The position numbers were made by a program, and so were the translations under genes. Source: Salinispora vitiensis (lineage in GTDB: Bacteria; Actinomycetota; Actinomycetes; Mycobacteriales; Micromonosporaceae). Taken from it: a DNA stretch of 64,000 nucleotides. Positions 1 through 10,019 of this stretch are shown in pieces; within the stretch, counting starts at the first letter, position 1, and each line of letters starts with the position of its first letter. Where the stretch lies: contig NZ_KB900388.1 of assembly GCF_000378825.1 (NCBI RefSeq), positions 3,498,426 through 3,562,425 of the forward strand, given 5' to 3'. Under the pieces are notes generated by a model that was given only the letters and a program-made list of their open reading frames with translations, searched no databases and was not told the DNA's origin.

Positions 1-106
1 CGCGCAAGGGTGCCTATTTGCCAATCAAGCGGGCTAATCGGACTATCAGCGGGTCGATCGAGCTGGGCGGCGGCCCGTCGGGCCGAAGTGACCGATCGTG
101 CTGACG
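1..106. other. Window edge, no gene recognised
   Basis: About 100 bases lie downstream of the leftward DUF5318 gene. No convincing reading frame, tRNA or long inverted repeat was seen. It may be the 3' flank of that gene. Confidence 0.4.
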
Positions 107-562
107 TCACCGTTGCGCCTCTCGCCTCCGTTGCCCGCCGGGAGCGTCCGTGGTGAGCACCCCGCCCACTACGACCTGCTCCGGCCCGTTCTCCACCAGC
201 CCGTCCCGGCCGAGCAAATACTGCTCGATGAGGTGGTTCCAGGCACAGCCAAGGCACACTTCTACCACGAAGACCTGAAACTCACGCAGTGTCATCGCCA
301 GCGCGGGCAGCTCCGCCAGCCTCCGGGCCTGACCGGCGGACTGCCGGAGCTCGTCGCCGTAAATGTAGTGCACCCGCGTCAGGTTCTCACTCCGACAGAT
401 CGGGCACCGCTCGTCGGTCGGCTCACCGTGGAACCGGGCCGCGTTCTTCAGGTAGGGCGAGGCGTCGCAGAGGTCATCCGGGCCGACCCGGTTGGTCAGG
501 AACTCCCGCAGCGCCGCCCGCTTCCGGAGCGAGTAGTCGACCACCTGACGCTGCGTACGCAT
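107..562 (-). CDS. DUF5318 family zinc-ribbon-like protein
   Basis: Encodes 151 residues. The N-terminus (MRTQRQVVDYSLRKRAAL) and two cysteine pairs, C53-x2-C56 (CPIC) and C103-x2-C106 (CLGC), match the actinobacterial DUF5318 pattern as I know it. The pairs suggest a zinc ribbon; the family has no established function. The frame stays open upstream, but the ATG at 562 is preferred because the family begins there. It diverges from the PadR gene, with a perfect palindrome between them, so the regulator may act on both. It is probably cytoplasmic, since no signal peptide or membrane segment is present. Confidence 0.75.
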   Translation of the reverse strand: MRTQRQVVDYSLRKRAALREFLTNRVGPDDLCDASPYLKNAARFHGEPTDERCPICRSENLTRVHYIYGDELRQSAGQARRLAELPALAMTLREFQVFVVEVCLGCAWNHLIEQYLLGRDGLVENGPEQVVVGGVLTTDAPGGQRRREAQR

Positions 563-667
563 GAGCACGAGAGTACGCGGTGCCGCCGCACCCGGCGACA
601 GAGTGACTGCCGGTAATCGGGACACGGCGGTGCGGGTTTGCCCCACCCAGGGCGATCCGCTAGCGTG

Positions 668-692
668 GCGATGTATCGGACCGATACATCGC
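668..692. promoter_or_regulatory. 25-bp palindrome, probable PadR operator
   Basis: A perfect inverted repeat with half-site GCGATGTATCGG (12 bp) around one central A lies between the divergent DUF5318 and PadR genes. The ATGT...ACAT core resembles known PadR operators. It sits about 40 bp upstream of the padR start, suiting autorepression. Confidence 0.65.
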
Positions 693-731
693 ACGGTTAG
701 TGCTCAGGTGAGCAGGGTAAGGAGGATGACA

Positions 732-1367
732 GTGCTCGAACTAGCCATCCTCGGCCTCCTGCAAGAGGCTCCGATGCACGGCTACGAGCTGCGCAAGGAG
801 CTCACCGCGAAACTCGGTGCCATCCGGGCGGCCATCAGCTACGGAAGCCTCTACCCAACCCTGCGCCGCCTACAGGCGGCAGGCTGGATCACCGAGGCCA
901 ACGAGACACCCGACGTCTCGGACGTTCCCGCGCTGACCAGCCGACGAGGCCGCGTGGTTTACAAAATCACCGCGGAGGGCAAGGAGCGGTTCGCCCAACT
1001 CATCGCCCATGCCGGGCCCGAGACGTATGACGACACCGGTTTCGGCGTGCACTTCGCGTTCTTCGCCCGAACCGACCAGGCAACCCGACTGCGCATCCTG
1101 GAGGGTCGCCGCCGCAAGATCGAGGAGCGCCGCGAAGGGCTCCGCGACGTGCTGGGTCGCGCTGCCGAACGGCTCGACGCGTACACCCTGGAACTGCAAC
1201 GCCACGGCCTGGACGCCTGTGAGCGTGAGGTTCGCTGGCTGGAGGAGCTCATCGCCAACGAGCGCTCCGGCCGTGCCCCGACCGCCCCGATCACCGGGGC
1301 CGCCGGCGGCCAACCAGAAGACAACAGCCCGCCTCCGCCTGGAGCGTCCAGGGAAGAGCGGCCGTGA
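732..1367 (+). CDS. PadR family transcriptional regulator
   Basis: Encodes 211 residues. An N-terminal PadR winged helix ([23 protein letters not shown], beginning at residue 2) is followed by a C-terminal helical dimerisation region rich in Arg and Glu, and a short Pro/Gly tail. Such regulators usually repress by binding a palindrome. The GTG at 732 is preferred over the ATG at 726 because AGGAGG at 720-725 would abut the ATG but is 6 nt from the GTG. Its stop lies 23 nt before ino1, so the two are probably co-transcribed, and inositol synthesis may be under its control. The ligand is unknown. Confidence 0.85.
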   Translation: MLELAILGLLQEAPMHGYELRKELTAKLGAIRAAISYGSLYPTLRRLQAAGWITEANETPDVSDVPALTSRRGRVVYKITAEGKERFAQLIAHAGPETYDDTGFGVHFAFFARTDQATRLRILEGRRRKIEERREGLRDVLGRAAERLDAYTLELQRHGLDACEREVRWLEELIANERSGRAPTAPITGAAGGQPEDNSPPPPGASREERP

Positions 1368-1390
1368 TGAAGGAGAAGGAGGCAGACGCT

Positions 1391-2470
1391 ATGGGCTCCG
1401 TCCGCGTCGCCATCGTCGGTGTGGGTAACTGCGCCTCGTCCCTCGTACAGGGCGTGGAGTACTACCGGAACGCCGACCCGAACGACCGCGTCCCGGGTCT
1501 CATGCACGTCACCTTCGGCGACTACCACGTCTCGGACGTGGAGTTCGTCGCGGCGTTCGATGTGGACGCCAAGAAGGTGGGCATGGACCTCGCCGAGGCG
1601 ATCGTCGCCAGCGAGAACAACACCATCAAGCTGTGCGACGTGCCCCCGACCGGCGTGACCGTGCAGCGCGGCCCGACGTTCGACGGTCTCGGCCAGTACT
1701 ACCGCGAGATCATCGAGGAGTCGGACATCCAGCCGGTGGACGTGGCCGAGACGCTGCGCGCGGCCAAGGTTGACGTGGTCGTGGCCTACCTGCCGGTGGG
1801 CTCCGAGGAGGCCGGCAAGTTCTACGCCCAGGCCGCGATCGAGGCCGGCTGCGCCTTCGTCAACGCCCTGCCCGTCTTCATCGCCTCCGACCCGGTCTGG
1901 GCGAAGAAGTTCGAGGACGCGGGCCTGCCGATCGTCGGCGACGACATCAAGAGCCAGGTCGGCGCCACCATCGTGCACCGCGCCCTCGCGAAGCTGTTCG
2001 AGGACCGCGGCGTTGAGCTGCTGCGCACGTACCAGCTCAACTTCGGCGGCAACATGGACTTCATGAACATGCTGGAGCGCAACCGCCTGGTCTCCAAGAA
2101 GATCTCGAAGACCCAGTCGGTGACCTCCCAGGTGCCGCACGAGATGGCCAAGAGCGACGTGCACATCGGCCCGTCGGACCACGTGCCGTGGCTGGACGAC
2201 CGCAAGTGGGCCTACATCCGCCTGGAGGGCCGCTCCTTCGGCGACACCCCGCTCAACGCGGAGCTGAAGCTCGAGGTGTGGGACTCGCCGAACTCCGCCG
2301 GCGTCATCATCGACGCGGTCCGGGCCGCGAAGATCGCCCTGGACCGGAAGATCGGCGGCCCGATCCTGTCGGCGTCGTCGTACTTCATGAAGTCCCCGCC
2401 GGTGCAGTACGCCGACTCCGACGCGCACGCCGCCGTCGAGGAGTTCATCGCCGGCGAGATCGCGCGCTGA
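1391..2470 (+). CDS. ino1: Inositol-3-phosphate synthase (myo-inositol-1-phosphate synthase)
   Basis: Encodes 359 residues, the usual length for the actinobacterial enzyme. It converts glucose 6-phosphate to inositol 3-phosphate with bound NAD, the first step to phosphatidylinositol and mycothiol. Visible features are the N-terminal Rossmann motif ([16 protein letters not shown]), the conserved IKSQVGATI segment and the LNFGGNMDF segment. The ATG at 1391 is preceded by AAGGAGG at 1376-1382, 8 nt away; an earlier ATG overlaps the padR stop and lacks this spacing. It probably forms an operon with padR and is followed by two strong hairpins. Confidence 0.93.
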   Translation: MGSVRVAIVGVGNCASSLVQGVEYYRNADPNDRVPGLMHVTFGDYHVSDVEFVAAFDVDAKKVGMDLAEAIVASENNTIKLCDVPPTGVTVQRGPTFDGLGQYYREIIEESDIQPVDVAETLRAAKVDVVVAYLPVGSEEAGKFYAQAAIEAGCAFVNALPVFIASDPVWAKKFEDAGLPIVGDDIKSQVGATIVHRALAKLFEDRGVELLRTYQLNFGGNMDFMNMLERNRLVSKKISKTQSVTSQVPHEMAKSDVHIGPSDHVPWLDDRKWAYIRLEGRSFGDTPLNAELKLEVWDSPNSAGVIIDAVRAAKIALDRKIGGPILSASSYFMKSPPVQYADSDAHAAVEEFIAGEIAR

Positions 2471-2485
2471 CGTTCTGACTTACCG

Positions 2486-2520
2486 CACTGGGGTGGGACC
2501 GGCTGGGCCCCACCCCAGTG
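2486..2520. terminator. Hairpin downstream of ino1
   Basis: Twelve-bp arms (CACTGGGGTGGG at 2486-2497 and its complement at 2509-2520) enclose an 11-nt loop, 15 nt after the ino1 stop. No T-run follows. It may assist the stronger hairpin just downstream. Confidence 0.5.
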
Positions 2521-2522
2521 AC

Positions 2523-2563
2523 AACTGTTGGCCGGCACCCGAACCGGGTGCCGGCCAACAGTT
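2523..2563. terminator. Strong rho-independent terminator, probably bidirectional
   Basis: A 19-bp stem with a 3-nt AAC loop runs 2523-2563 and is followed on the + strand by TTCTTTTCC. It ends ino1 transcription and also lies just past the 3' end of the leftward lysozyme-like gene, so it can serve both convergent units. Confidence 0.85.
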
Positions 2564-2599
2564 TCTTTTCCCCTTGTGGGTTGGGTCTATAGGTTTGGG

Positions 2600-3226
2600 T
2601 CAGCTGCTCCAGTGCTCGGCCACCAGGTCAGCGGCCTGGGTCTCCCACTGGGCGTAGTGGAACGGGTACGCGGACACCTGCACCTTCTGCGCGGCCTCGG
2701 TCAACGGCAGCTCCTGCCAGCCCTCGACCTGCTTCAAACCCTTGAGGAAGGCGGTGGTGGAGTACTCAGGGTCGGTGATCTGCTCCACCGTGCCCCAACC
2801 GCTGGACGGGCGCTGCTGGAACAGGCCCTGCGAGTCGTGGTCGTTCCGAGCACCCAGGTGTCCCAGGTTCTCCAGCTTCGACTCCTGCAGGCTGGTGGCG
2901 ATCGCCACCACGGCGGCCCGCTCGTCCATGTCGGCCTTCTTCGTGGCCCCGATGATGGCCTTCACGTTGTCGGTCTGCTCGCCACCCAGGTCGATGCGCG
3001 ACTGCTCACCCTGCGTACCGTGCGGGATCAGCGTGCCCTTGTCCGGCTTCTCCGCCGGCACCGCAGCCGCCGAGGTGGCCGGGTCCGCCGAGGTGGCCGA
3101 GTCCGACGTGCTCGGGGTGGGGGTGGAAGCGGTGGTGGTGTCGAAGGTCTGAGGGCCAGCGACCACACCGACGCCGAAGGCCAGACCAGCGATACCAAGT
3201 GCACTACGCAACATGATCGTGTTCAT
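2600..3226 (-). CDS. Secreted lysozyme-like protein (transglycosylase fold suspected)
   Basis: Encodes 208 residues from the ATG at 3226. Residues about 1-25 form a signal peptide (MNTIMLRSALGIAGLAFGVG), followed by a Thr/Ser/Ala-rich linker to about residue 70. The C-terminal part contains AVVAIATSLQESKLENL, then GLFQQRPSSGWGT and YPFHYAQWE. The Glu in QESKLENL and the GLFQQRPS motif recall the lysozyme-like or transglycosylase fold seen in many actinobacterial exoproteins, some of them misnamed as metal transporters. Peptidoglycan cleavage is inferred, not shown. The gene converges on ino1 across the shared terminator. Confidence 0.6.
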   Translation of the reverse strand: MNTIMLRSALGIAGLAFGVGVVAGPQTFDTTTASTPTPSTSDSATSADPATSAAAVPAEKPDKGTLIPHGTQGEQSRIDLGGEQTDNVKAIIGATKKADMDERAAVVAIATSLQESKLENLGHLGARNDHDSQGLFQQRPSSGWGTVEQITDPEYSTTAFLKGLKQVEGWQELPLTEAAQKVQVSAYPFHYAQWETQAADLVAEHWSS

Positions 3227-3715
3227 GAGTGTTGCTCCATTCGGGGGTCGACACCCACACGCACCCGAAGGGGGTCGGGAGCGGGGTGCAAGCACCGTCC
3301 GGCGCTCAAAGAACCAAGGGATAGGTCGGCGACCGCGGGTCTCGTCGGGACACGCACGGCGCCGGGTCCAGATATAACGACCGGCCGACCACCACCATTC
3401 CCGGCGGCCGTCCCCGCTTACGGCGGGGCACTTCCTCGGTCGTACGCATGGTGTAACGCCCCGGCGCCCGCCACGATTCCGCCCCCACCATGACTTGGTC
3501 ACGTCCCAAATAGGCATGGACTGGACATATCGCTTCCCGAGTTCCGGATACCGACCTCAGTTGCGGCCTTCTCGGCATGCCCCCATCGGTCGGCGCTCGG
3601 GCCGGGAGATTTGTCTGATTCTGGCGTTTTTGGGCGTTTCTCAACCGGTCCAGGAGATCGGTAATCGATGATATGTTCGCTTGGTTTGCGCAGCACTGTC
3701 CGCTCGGAGGTAGGA
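3227..3715. other. 489-bp intergenic region between divergent exported-protein genes
   Basis: It lies between the leftward lysozyme-like gene and the rightward RCC1 gene and must hold both promoters. A small GC hairpin (CCCCGC, 5-nt loop, GCGGGG) lies around 3412-3427. I looked for a ydaO-type c-di-AMP riboswitch, which often precedes actinobacterial wall hydrolases, and did not recognise one. Confidence 0.4.
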
Positions 3716-5416
3716 ATGATGCCGGAAATTCGCCGGTGGGTAGTCCGGGACACCGACGCGCGCCGAGCGGGACGCACCGTGGCCGGCTGGCTCTTCCTCG
3801 CGCTGGCGGTGACCGTGACGCAGGTGACCGGCGGGTGGCCCGCCCTCGCGCAGCAGCAACCCGCCGCGTCCAGCGCGATGTCGGAGACCGTGCTCGCCTG
3901 GGGAGGAAACGGCCAGGGCGAGCTCGGCGACGGCACCACCACCGACAGCTCCGTCCCCGTGGAAGCGGAGTTACCGGCCAACACCACGATCACCGCCATC
4001 GCCGCCGGCAACGGTCACAGCCTCGCGTTGACCTCCGACGGTGCCGTCCTCGCCTGGGGCGAAAACCTCTCCGGCGAGCTGGGCGACGGCACCAACACCA
4101 ACCGCAACACCCCGGTGGAGGTCAACCTCCCCCCGAACACCACGGTCACCGCCATCGCCGCCGGCCACAACCACAGCCTCGCGTTGACCTCCACCGGCAC
4201 CGCCCTCGCCTGGGGCTACAACTTCTTCGGCCAGCTGGGCGACGGCACCACCACCAACCGCAACACCCCGGTGGAGGTGGACCTACCGACCGGCACCACC
4301 ATCACCGCCATCTCCGCCGGCGCCGTCCACAGCCTGGCGATAACCACGGCCGGCACCGCCCTCGCCTGGGGCGGTAACTACTCCGGCCAGCTGGGCGACG
4401 GCACCACCGACGACAGGAACACCCCGGTGGAGGTGGACCTGCCGACCGGCACCAGCATCACCTCCATCGCCGCCGGCGGCGTCCACAGCCTGGCGGCAAC
4501 CTCCGCCGGCACCGCCTTCGCCTGGGGCAGTAACACCTACGGCGAGCTCGGCGATGGCACCAACACCGACCGCACTGTGCCAGTTGCCGTCAGTCTCCCC
4601 GCGAACACCACGGTCACCACCATCACCGCCAGCGCCATCCACAGCCTGGCGATGACCTCCGCCGGCACCGCCCTCGCCTGGGGCTACAACTACTACGGTC
4701 AGCTGGGCGACGGCACCACCGACAACAGCAACACCCCCGTGAACGTCAACCTGCCGACCGGCACCACGCTCACCACTATCACCGCCGGCGGCGGCCACAG
4801 CCTGGCGATGACCTCCACCGGCACCGCACTCGCCTGGGGCGGCAATTACTCCGGCCAGCTGGGCGACGGCACCACCAATCAGAGCAACACCCCAGTGAAC
4901 GTCAACCTGCCGACCGGCACCGCCATCGCCACCATCACCGCCGGCAACGACCACGGCATGGCCCTCATCGAACCACCGAGTTCCACCACCACGCTGGAGG
5001 TCGCACCGCGGAACCCGGAACCGGATCAGGACGTCACGCTCACCGCCACCGTCACCTGCACCACCGACGTCCCCACCGGAACCATCACCTTCCGCAACGG
5101 CAGCAGTGACCTCCACGCCGTGCCCCTGGATGGCACCAACACCGCCGCCCACACCACCAGGCTCCCGGCCGGCACTCACACCCTCACCGCCCACTACACC
5201 AGCACCAACACCTGCCCCAGCGGTCAGTCGGAGGCCACCACCATCACCATCGACACGCCCGCCAGCCCCAGCCCCGACACGCCCGACGACCCCGGCCTCC
5301 CCATCACCGGCCCAAGCCTGCCCACCACCGTCGGCGCCGCCGCCCTGCTCCTACTCATCGGCACCGCCCTGATCCACCTCGACCGCAGACGCCGACCAAC
5401 ACACCACCCGCGCTGA
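3716..5416 (+). CDS. Exported RCC1-repeat beta-propeller protein with LPXTG sortase signal
   Basis: Encodes 566 residues. An Arg-rich N-terminus leads to a signal peptide ending near residue 45 (ALA before QQQP). Seven RCC1-type repeats of 52 residues, each beginning LAWG and containing GELGDGT or GQLGDGT, span about residues 59-420 and predict one seven-bladed propeller. A bacterial Ig-like domain (about 423-515) follows. The C-terminus has LPITG at 528-532, a hydrophobic segment and RRRR, a sortase cell-wall anchor. The ATG at 3716 has GGAGG at 3706-3710; ATG at 3719 is also possible. The ligand is unknown; the protein is likely displayed on the surface. Confidence 0.85.
   Translation: MMPEIRRWVVRDTDARRAGRTVAGWLFLALAVTVTQVTGGWPALAQQQPAASSAMSETVLAWGGNGQGELGDGTTTDSSVPVEAELPANTTITAIAAGNGHSLALTSDGAVLAWGENLSGELGDGTNTNRNTPVEVNLPPNTTVTAIAAGHNHSLALTSTGTALAWGYNFFGQLGDGTTTNRNTPVEVDLPTGTTITAISAGAVHSLAITTAGTALAWGGNYSGQLGDGTTDDRNTPVEVDLPTGTSITSIAAGGVHSLAATSAGTAFAWGSNTYGELGDGTNTDRTVPVAVSLPANTTVTTITASAIHSLAMTSAGTALAWGYNYYGQLGDGTTDNSNTPVNVNLPTGTTLTTITAGGGHSLAMTSTGTALAWGGNYSGQLGDGTTNQSNTPVNVNLPTGTAIATITAGNDHGMALIEPPSSTTTLEVAPRNPEPDQDVTLTATVTCTTDVPTGTITFRNGSSDLHAVPLDGTNTAAHTTRLPAGTHTLTAHYTSTNTCPSGQSEATTITIDTPASPSPDTPDDPGLPITGPSLPTTVGAAALLLLIGTALIHLDRRRRPTHHPR
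3893..4984 (+). repeat. Seven tandem 156-bp units encoding RCC1 blades
   Basis: The sequence CTCGCCTGGGG (or a close variant) recurs at 3893, 4049, 4205, 4361, 4517, 4673 and 4829, exactly 156 bp apart. The units differ mainly in the codons for the loop after LAWG. They are coding repeats, not CRISPR. Confidence 0.9.
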
Positions 5417-5491
5417 GCGAGCCGTGGTCGGTACCTCAGCCCTTACCGTGCAGCGGTTCCTCGTTGATCTGGAAGCACGTCTGGAGTGAGC

Positions 5492-5725
5492 ATGGCGGCG
5501 AAGACCTGGGTCCACTCGATCGAGCCGAGCAGGGTCGCCTGGCACGTCAGCACCCGCAGTGGCGGTGGCGGTGGCGACTGTGTCGAGGCGGGGCCGGTGC
5601 TCGATGGGAGCAGGCGGGTCGCCGTACGCGACAGCAAGGACCGCTCCGGCCCGGTCCTCGGCTTCTCCGCCACCAGCTGGACCGACTTCCTCACCGGCCT
5701 ACGGTCCGGCACCCTGACCGGCTAG
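5492..5725 (+). CDS. DUF397 domain protein
   Basis: Encodes 77 residues. The order TRSGGGGGDCVEAG, then VAVRDSKDRSGPVLGFS, then WTDFLTGL is typical of DUF397. These small actinobacterial proteins usually sit beside an XRE-type regulator and may act as its partner or antitoxin-like module. No XRE gene is adjacent here, so this copy looks solitary. The ATG at 5492 is chosen with GGAG at 5483-5486; an in-frame GTG lies at 5486. Its TAG stop overlaps the TAG stop of the convergent ogt gene in the palindrome CTAG. Confidence 0.85.
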   Translation: MAAKTWVHSIEPSRVAWHVSTRSGGGGGDCVEAGPVLDGSRRVAVRDSKDRSGPVLGFSATSWTDFLTGLRSGTLTG

Positions 5726-6210
5726 CCCGCCGCCGACCAGCTTCGCCGAAGGGCCACACCGGCCTCCAACTCCAACAGCTTCACCTTCCGGTCGAGCCCG
5801 CCACCGAAGCCGACCAGTTTGCCGCCGGAGCCGACGATCCGGTGGCAGGGCACGATCACCGGCACCGGGTTCCGGTTGCATGCCACGCCGACCGCCCGCG
5901 CCGCCGAGGCGTCGCCGAGCCGCCGGGCCACCTCGCCGTAGGTGAGCGTCTCCCCGTAGGGAATGGCGGTCATCTCCCGCCACACCGCCCGCTCGAACTC
6001 CGAGCCCCGGGGGATTCGCACTGGCACGGTGAAGGCGGTCAGCTCCCCGGCGAAGTAGGCCCGCAGCTCGGCGACGGCGCGGGCCGAGAGGTCGTCGGCG
6101 GGTTCGTCGGCGGCCTCGGTGACCCGCGCGAAGTGCGCTCCGCACACGGCCTCACCGTCGGTGGCCAGGGAGAACTCGCCGATCGGCGAGTCGAGCACGG
6201 TCCAGCGCAT
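5722..6210 (-). CDS. ogt: Methylated-DNA--[protein]-cysteine S-methyltransferase
   Basis: Encodes 162 residues. It removes alkyl groups from O6-alkylguanine by suicidal transfer to cysteine. The active-site motif PCHR gives Cys122, preceded by ARAVGVACNRNP and followed by VGSGGKLVGFGGG; the helix-turn-helix region ERAVWREMTAIPYGETLTYGEVA is intact. The length suits an Ogt-type single-domain enzyme without the Ada regulatory domain. GAAGGAG precedes the ATG. It lies downstream of an alpha/beta hydrolase on the same strand, with a hairpin between them, so it is probably a separate unit. Confidence 0.93.
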   Translation of the reverse strand: MRWTVLDSPIGEFSLATDGEAVCGAHFARVTEAADEPADDLSARAVAELRAYFAGELTAFTVPVRIPRGSEFERAVWREMTAIPYGETLTYGEVARRLGDASAARAVGVACNRNPVPVIVPCHRIVGSGGKLVGFGGGLDRKVKLLELEAGVALRRSWSAAG

Positions 6211-6240
6211 CCGCCTATTCTCCTTCGCCGGTACGACAAC

Positions 6241-6280
6241 CCGGGGGTGGGCCGGCCCGGTTCGGTCGGCCCACCCCCGG
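6241..6280. terminator. Hairpin between the hydrolase and ogt
   Basis: Fourteen-bp arms (CCGGGGGTGGGCCG at 6241-6254 and its complement at 6267-6280) enclose a 12-nt loop, 18 nt past the stop of the leftward hydrolase. No clear T-run was seen. Confidence 0.6.
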
Positions 6281-6298
6281 TTGGGGTGGTGCGGTGGG

Positions 6299-7312
6299 TT
6301 AGCGGCTGTTGACGAAGGTGAGTAGGTCGTTGTTGAGCTGCTGCTTGTGGGTGTCGGTGATGCCGTGGGGGCCGCCGGGGTAGACCTTGAGGGTGGAGTT
6401 GGCGACGATTTCGTGGGCTTCCTCGGCGGAGTTCTCGATCGGTACGACCTGGTCGTCGCCGCCGTGGATGATCAGGGTGGGTACGTCGAAGCGCTTGAGG
6501 TCCTCGGTCAGGTCGGTTTCGGAGAAGGCTTTGATCGAGTCGTAGGCGGCCTTGTGGCCGGCCTGCATGCTCTGCAGCCAGAAGCTGTCCTTCATGCCCT
6601 GTGACACCTCGGCGTCGGGGCGGTTGGCGCCGAAGAAGGGCCCTTCGGCGAGGTCGCGGTAGAGCTGGGAGCGGTCGGCGAGGGAGCCTTCGCGCAGGCC
6701 GTCGAAGACCTCGATGGGTACGCCGTTGGGGTTGTCGGGGGTCTGGAGCATCAGTGGGGTGACCGCGCCGACGAGGGCGACCTGCGCGACGCGGTCGGTG
6801 CCGTGTCGGCCGACGTAGCGGGCGACTTCACCGCCGCCGGTGGAGAACCCGACGAGGGTGACGTCTTTGAGCTTGAGCTTTTTGATCACGGTGGCGAGGT
6901 CGTCGGCGTAGTGGTTCATGTCGTTGCCCTCCCAGGTTTGGGAGGAGCGGCCGTGGCCTCGGCGGTCGTGGGCGATGACGCGGTAGCCGTTGTCGGCCAG
7001 GTGCATCATCTGGGATTCCCAGCTGTCGGAGTTCAGTGGCCAGCCGTGGCTGAAGATGACGGGTCGTCCGTCGCGGGGGCCCCAGTCCTGGTAGAAGATG
7101 TCGACGCCGTCGCGGGTGGTGACGAATCCTTCGTTGCGCTCGGCGTGTTTGCCGGCGGCGGCGGGGTCGGCTTGGGCCTCGCCGCCGCTGTTGGTGGCGA
7201 TGGCGGTGCCGCCGGCGGCGATACTGAGCACGGCCACACCGGCCAGGAGCGCGGCCCACCCGGGGCGACGGCGGGGGCTGGTAGCGCGGCTGGAAGTGTC
7301 GAGGGTGTCCAT
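6299..7312 (-). CDS. Exported or membrane-anchored alpha/beta hydrolase (chloroperoxidase-like)
   Basis: Encodes 337 residues. An Arg-rich start and hydrophobic stretch at about residues 18-41 suggest a signal anchor or export signal. The hydrolase core follows: SHGWP oxyanion-loop motif, nucleophile elbow GFSTGG (Ser157), acid in HGGDDQVVP (Asp286 or Asp287) and GGPHG (His316). The order matches the cofactor-free chloroperoxidase or arylesterase group. The substrate cannot be told. A related cytoplasmic hydrolase lies directly upstream on the same strand, so this is likely a duplicated pair, one form exported. A hairpin follows. Confidence 0.85.
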   Translation of the reverse strand: MDTLDTSSRATSPRRRPGWAALLAGVAVLSIAAGGTAIATNSGGEAQADPAAAGKHAERNEGFVTTRDGVDIFYQDWGPRDGRPVIFSHGWPLNSDSWESQMMHLADNGYRVIAHDRRGHGRSSQTWEGNDMNHYADDLATVIKKLKLKDVTLVGFSTGGGEVARYVGRHGTDRVAQVALVGAVTPLMLQTPDNPNGVPIEVFDGLREGSLADRSQLYRDLAEGPFFGANRPDAEVSQGMKDSFWLQSMQAGHKAAYDSIKAFSETDLTEDLKRFDVPTLIIHGGDDQVVPIENSAEEAHEIVANSTLKVYPGGPHGITDTHKQQLNNDLLTFVNSR

Positions 7313-7362
7313 GTCGGGTCTCCTTGTCTGAGTTTGTTTTGGGCCGGGATGTTGGGTTGGCC

Positions 7363-8952
<1,590 letters not shown>

Positions 8953-8978
8953 ACTTCCAGGAGGCGCGCTGATCGGGC

Positions 8979-9383
8979 TCAGAGGAGGTTCACCCCGAGC
9001 AGCAGGGTGCCGGCGGTGAGGCTGGCACCGCCAGCGACGGTGAGCCAGATGAGTTTGTTGGGCTTGGTGTCCCGGGGCCGGACCACCGAGAGGAAGAAGC
9101 CGAGCGGCATCAGGATCGGGGCGGCGACGAAGAGCAGCCGGATCAGCGTACGGGTGCCGCTGCCCGCGTCGGCCTGTTCGATGTAGGGGAGGGCCACGAG
9201 GGCGAAGAGGACCAGCACCCCGGCATGCGCGTGCCCGGCGGTCCAGAGGCCCCGGCGGACCGGGTTGTCCAGGTAACCGGCTACGCGCCCGGCGAGGTGC
9301 TGGAGCAGGGCCAGTCCGCCGAACGCGATCGTCGCGACGGTGATCAGCAGGATTCCGGCGGTGTTCAGGGTTGACGGGGACAT
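8979..9383 (-). CDS. Small four-helix membrane protein, function unknown
   Basis: Encodes 134 residues with about four hydrophobic segments (near residues 9-29, 47-66, 83-103 and 114-133). A GHAHAGVLVLF sequence at the start of the second segment carries two histidines within the membrane region, which might bind metal or haem; this is speculation. The ATG at 9383 is preceded by GAGGTGCC. Its end lies 27 bp from the tetR stop, so the two genes converge. I do not recognise the family. Confidence 0.65.
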   Translation of the reverse strand: MSPSTLNTAGILLITVATIAFGGLALLQHLAGRVAGYLDNPVRRGLWTAGHAHAGVLVLFALVALPYIEQADAGSGTRTLIRLLFVAAPILMPLGFFLSVVRPRDTKPNKLIWLTVAGGASLTAGTLLLGVNLL

Positions 9384-9503
9384 CGGGCACCTCCAATTAG
9401 TCACTGCAAAGATGCGCCTCCGCCCCAATCTTGTCAACATCTAGATTCGCCCGACAGGCAAGCTCTCAACGGTCGCCGGCGTCAGAGATTTGGGAGGTGA
9501 CCG

Positions 9504-10019
9504 GTGTCCGAACGCATCGACGGGGAGTTAACCGCGTTCGTCAACGAACGCGGTGGTGTTCTACTGCGGGCCGCCTACGCCCTGGCCGGCAGTCAGCACG
9601 GCGCCGAAGACCTGCTCCAGACCGCGCTGGCCAAGGCGTACGCCCGCTGGCCCCGGATCCGGGGGGAGCCCGAGCCGTACGTACGCCAGATCCTCTACCG
9701 GGACCAGGTGTCCGGCTGGCGCCGCCGTTCCCGCCGGCCGGAGTTCCCGGTCGCCGTGCCGCCCGACCGGGTCGGCGGACCCGACCGCGGGCACGAGGTT
9801 GACCTGCGGCTGCTGCTGCGCGAGGCGCTGCTGGCGCTGCCACCACGGCAACGCGCGGTACTGACCCTGCGCTACCTGGAAGACCTGAGTGTCGAGCAGA
9901 CCGCCGAGCTGCTCGGCTGCCGGGCCGGCACGGTCGCCAGTCAGACCTCCCGGGCGCTGGCCCGGCTGCGGCAACTGGTTCCCGCACTCGACGGACACCG
10001 CACCGAGGAGCGGAGATGA
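9504..10019 (+). CDS. ECF sigma factor, SigE-like small actinobacterial group
   Basis: Encodes 171 residues. Sigma-70 region 2 covers about residues 8-70 (LLRAAYALAGSQHGAEDLLQTALAKAYARW) and region 4 about residues 105-160 (LPPRQRAVLTLRYLEDLSVEQTAELLGCRAGTVASQ in two adjoining parts). The length suits the group often named SigE-family in Streptomyces and Micromonospora. GTG at 9504 has GGGAGG at 9492-9497. Its last codons overlap the next start as ATGA, so the partner is translationally coupled, as expected for a sigma and anti-sigma pair. Confidence 0.88.
   Translation: MSERIDGELTAFVNERGGVLLRAAYALAGSQHGAEDLLQTALAKAYARWPRIRGEPEPYVRQILYRDQVSGWRRRSRRPEFPVAVPPDRVGGPDRGHEVDLRLLLREALLALPPRQRAVLTLRYLEDLSVEQTAELLGCRAGTVASQTSRALARLRQLVPALDGHRTEERR

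Noticed and set aside
959..2428. A 489-codon frame opposite ino1
   Set aside because: Antisense to the confirmed ino1 gene with low-complexity composition.
3227..3520. ydaO-type riboswitch before the lysozyme-like gene
   Set aside because: The reverse strand was read for the conserved GC blocks of this riboswitch and they were not recognised.
3893..4984. CRISPR-like periodicity
   Set aside because: The 156-bp units are in-frame RCC1 repeats without short direct repeats and spacers.
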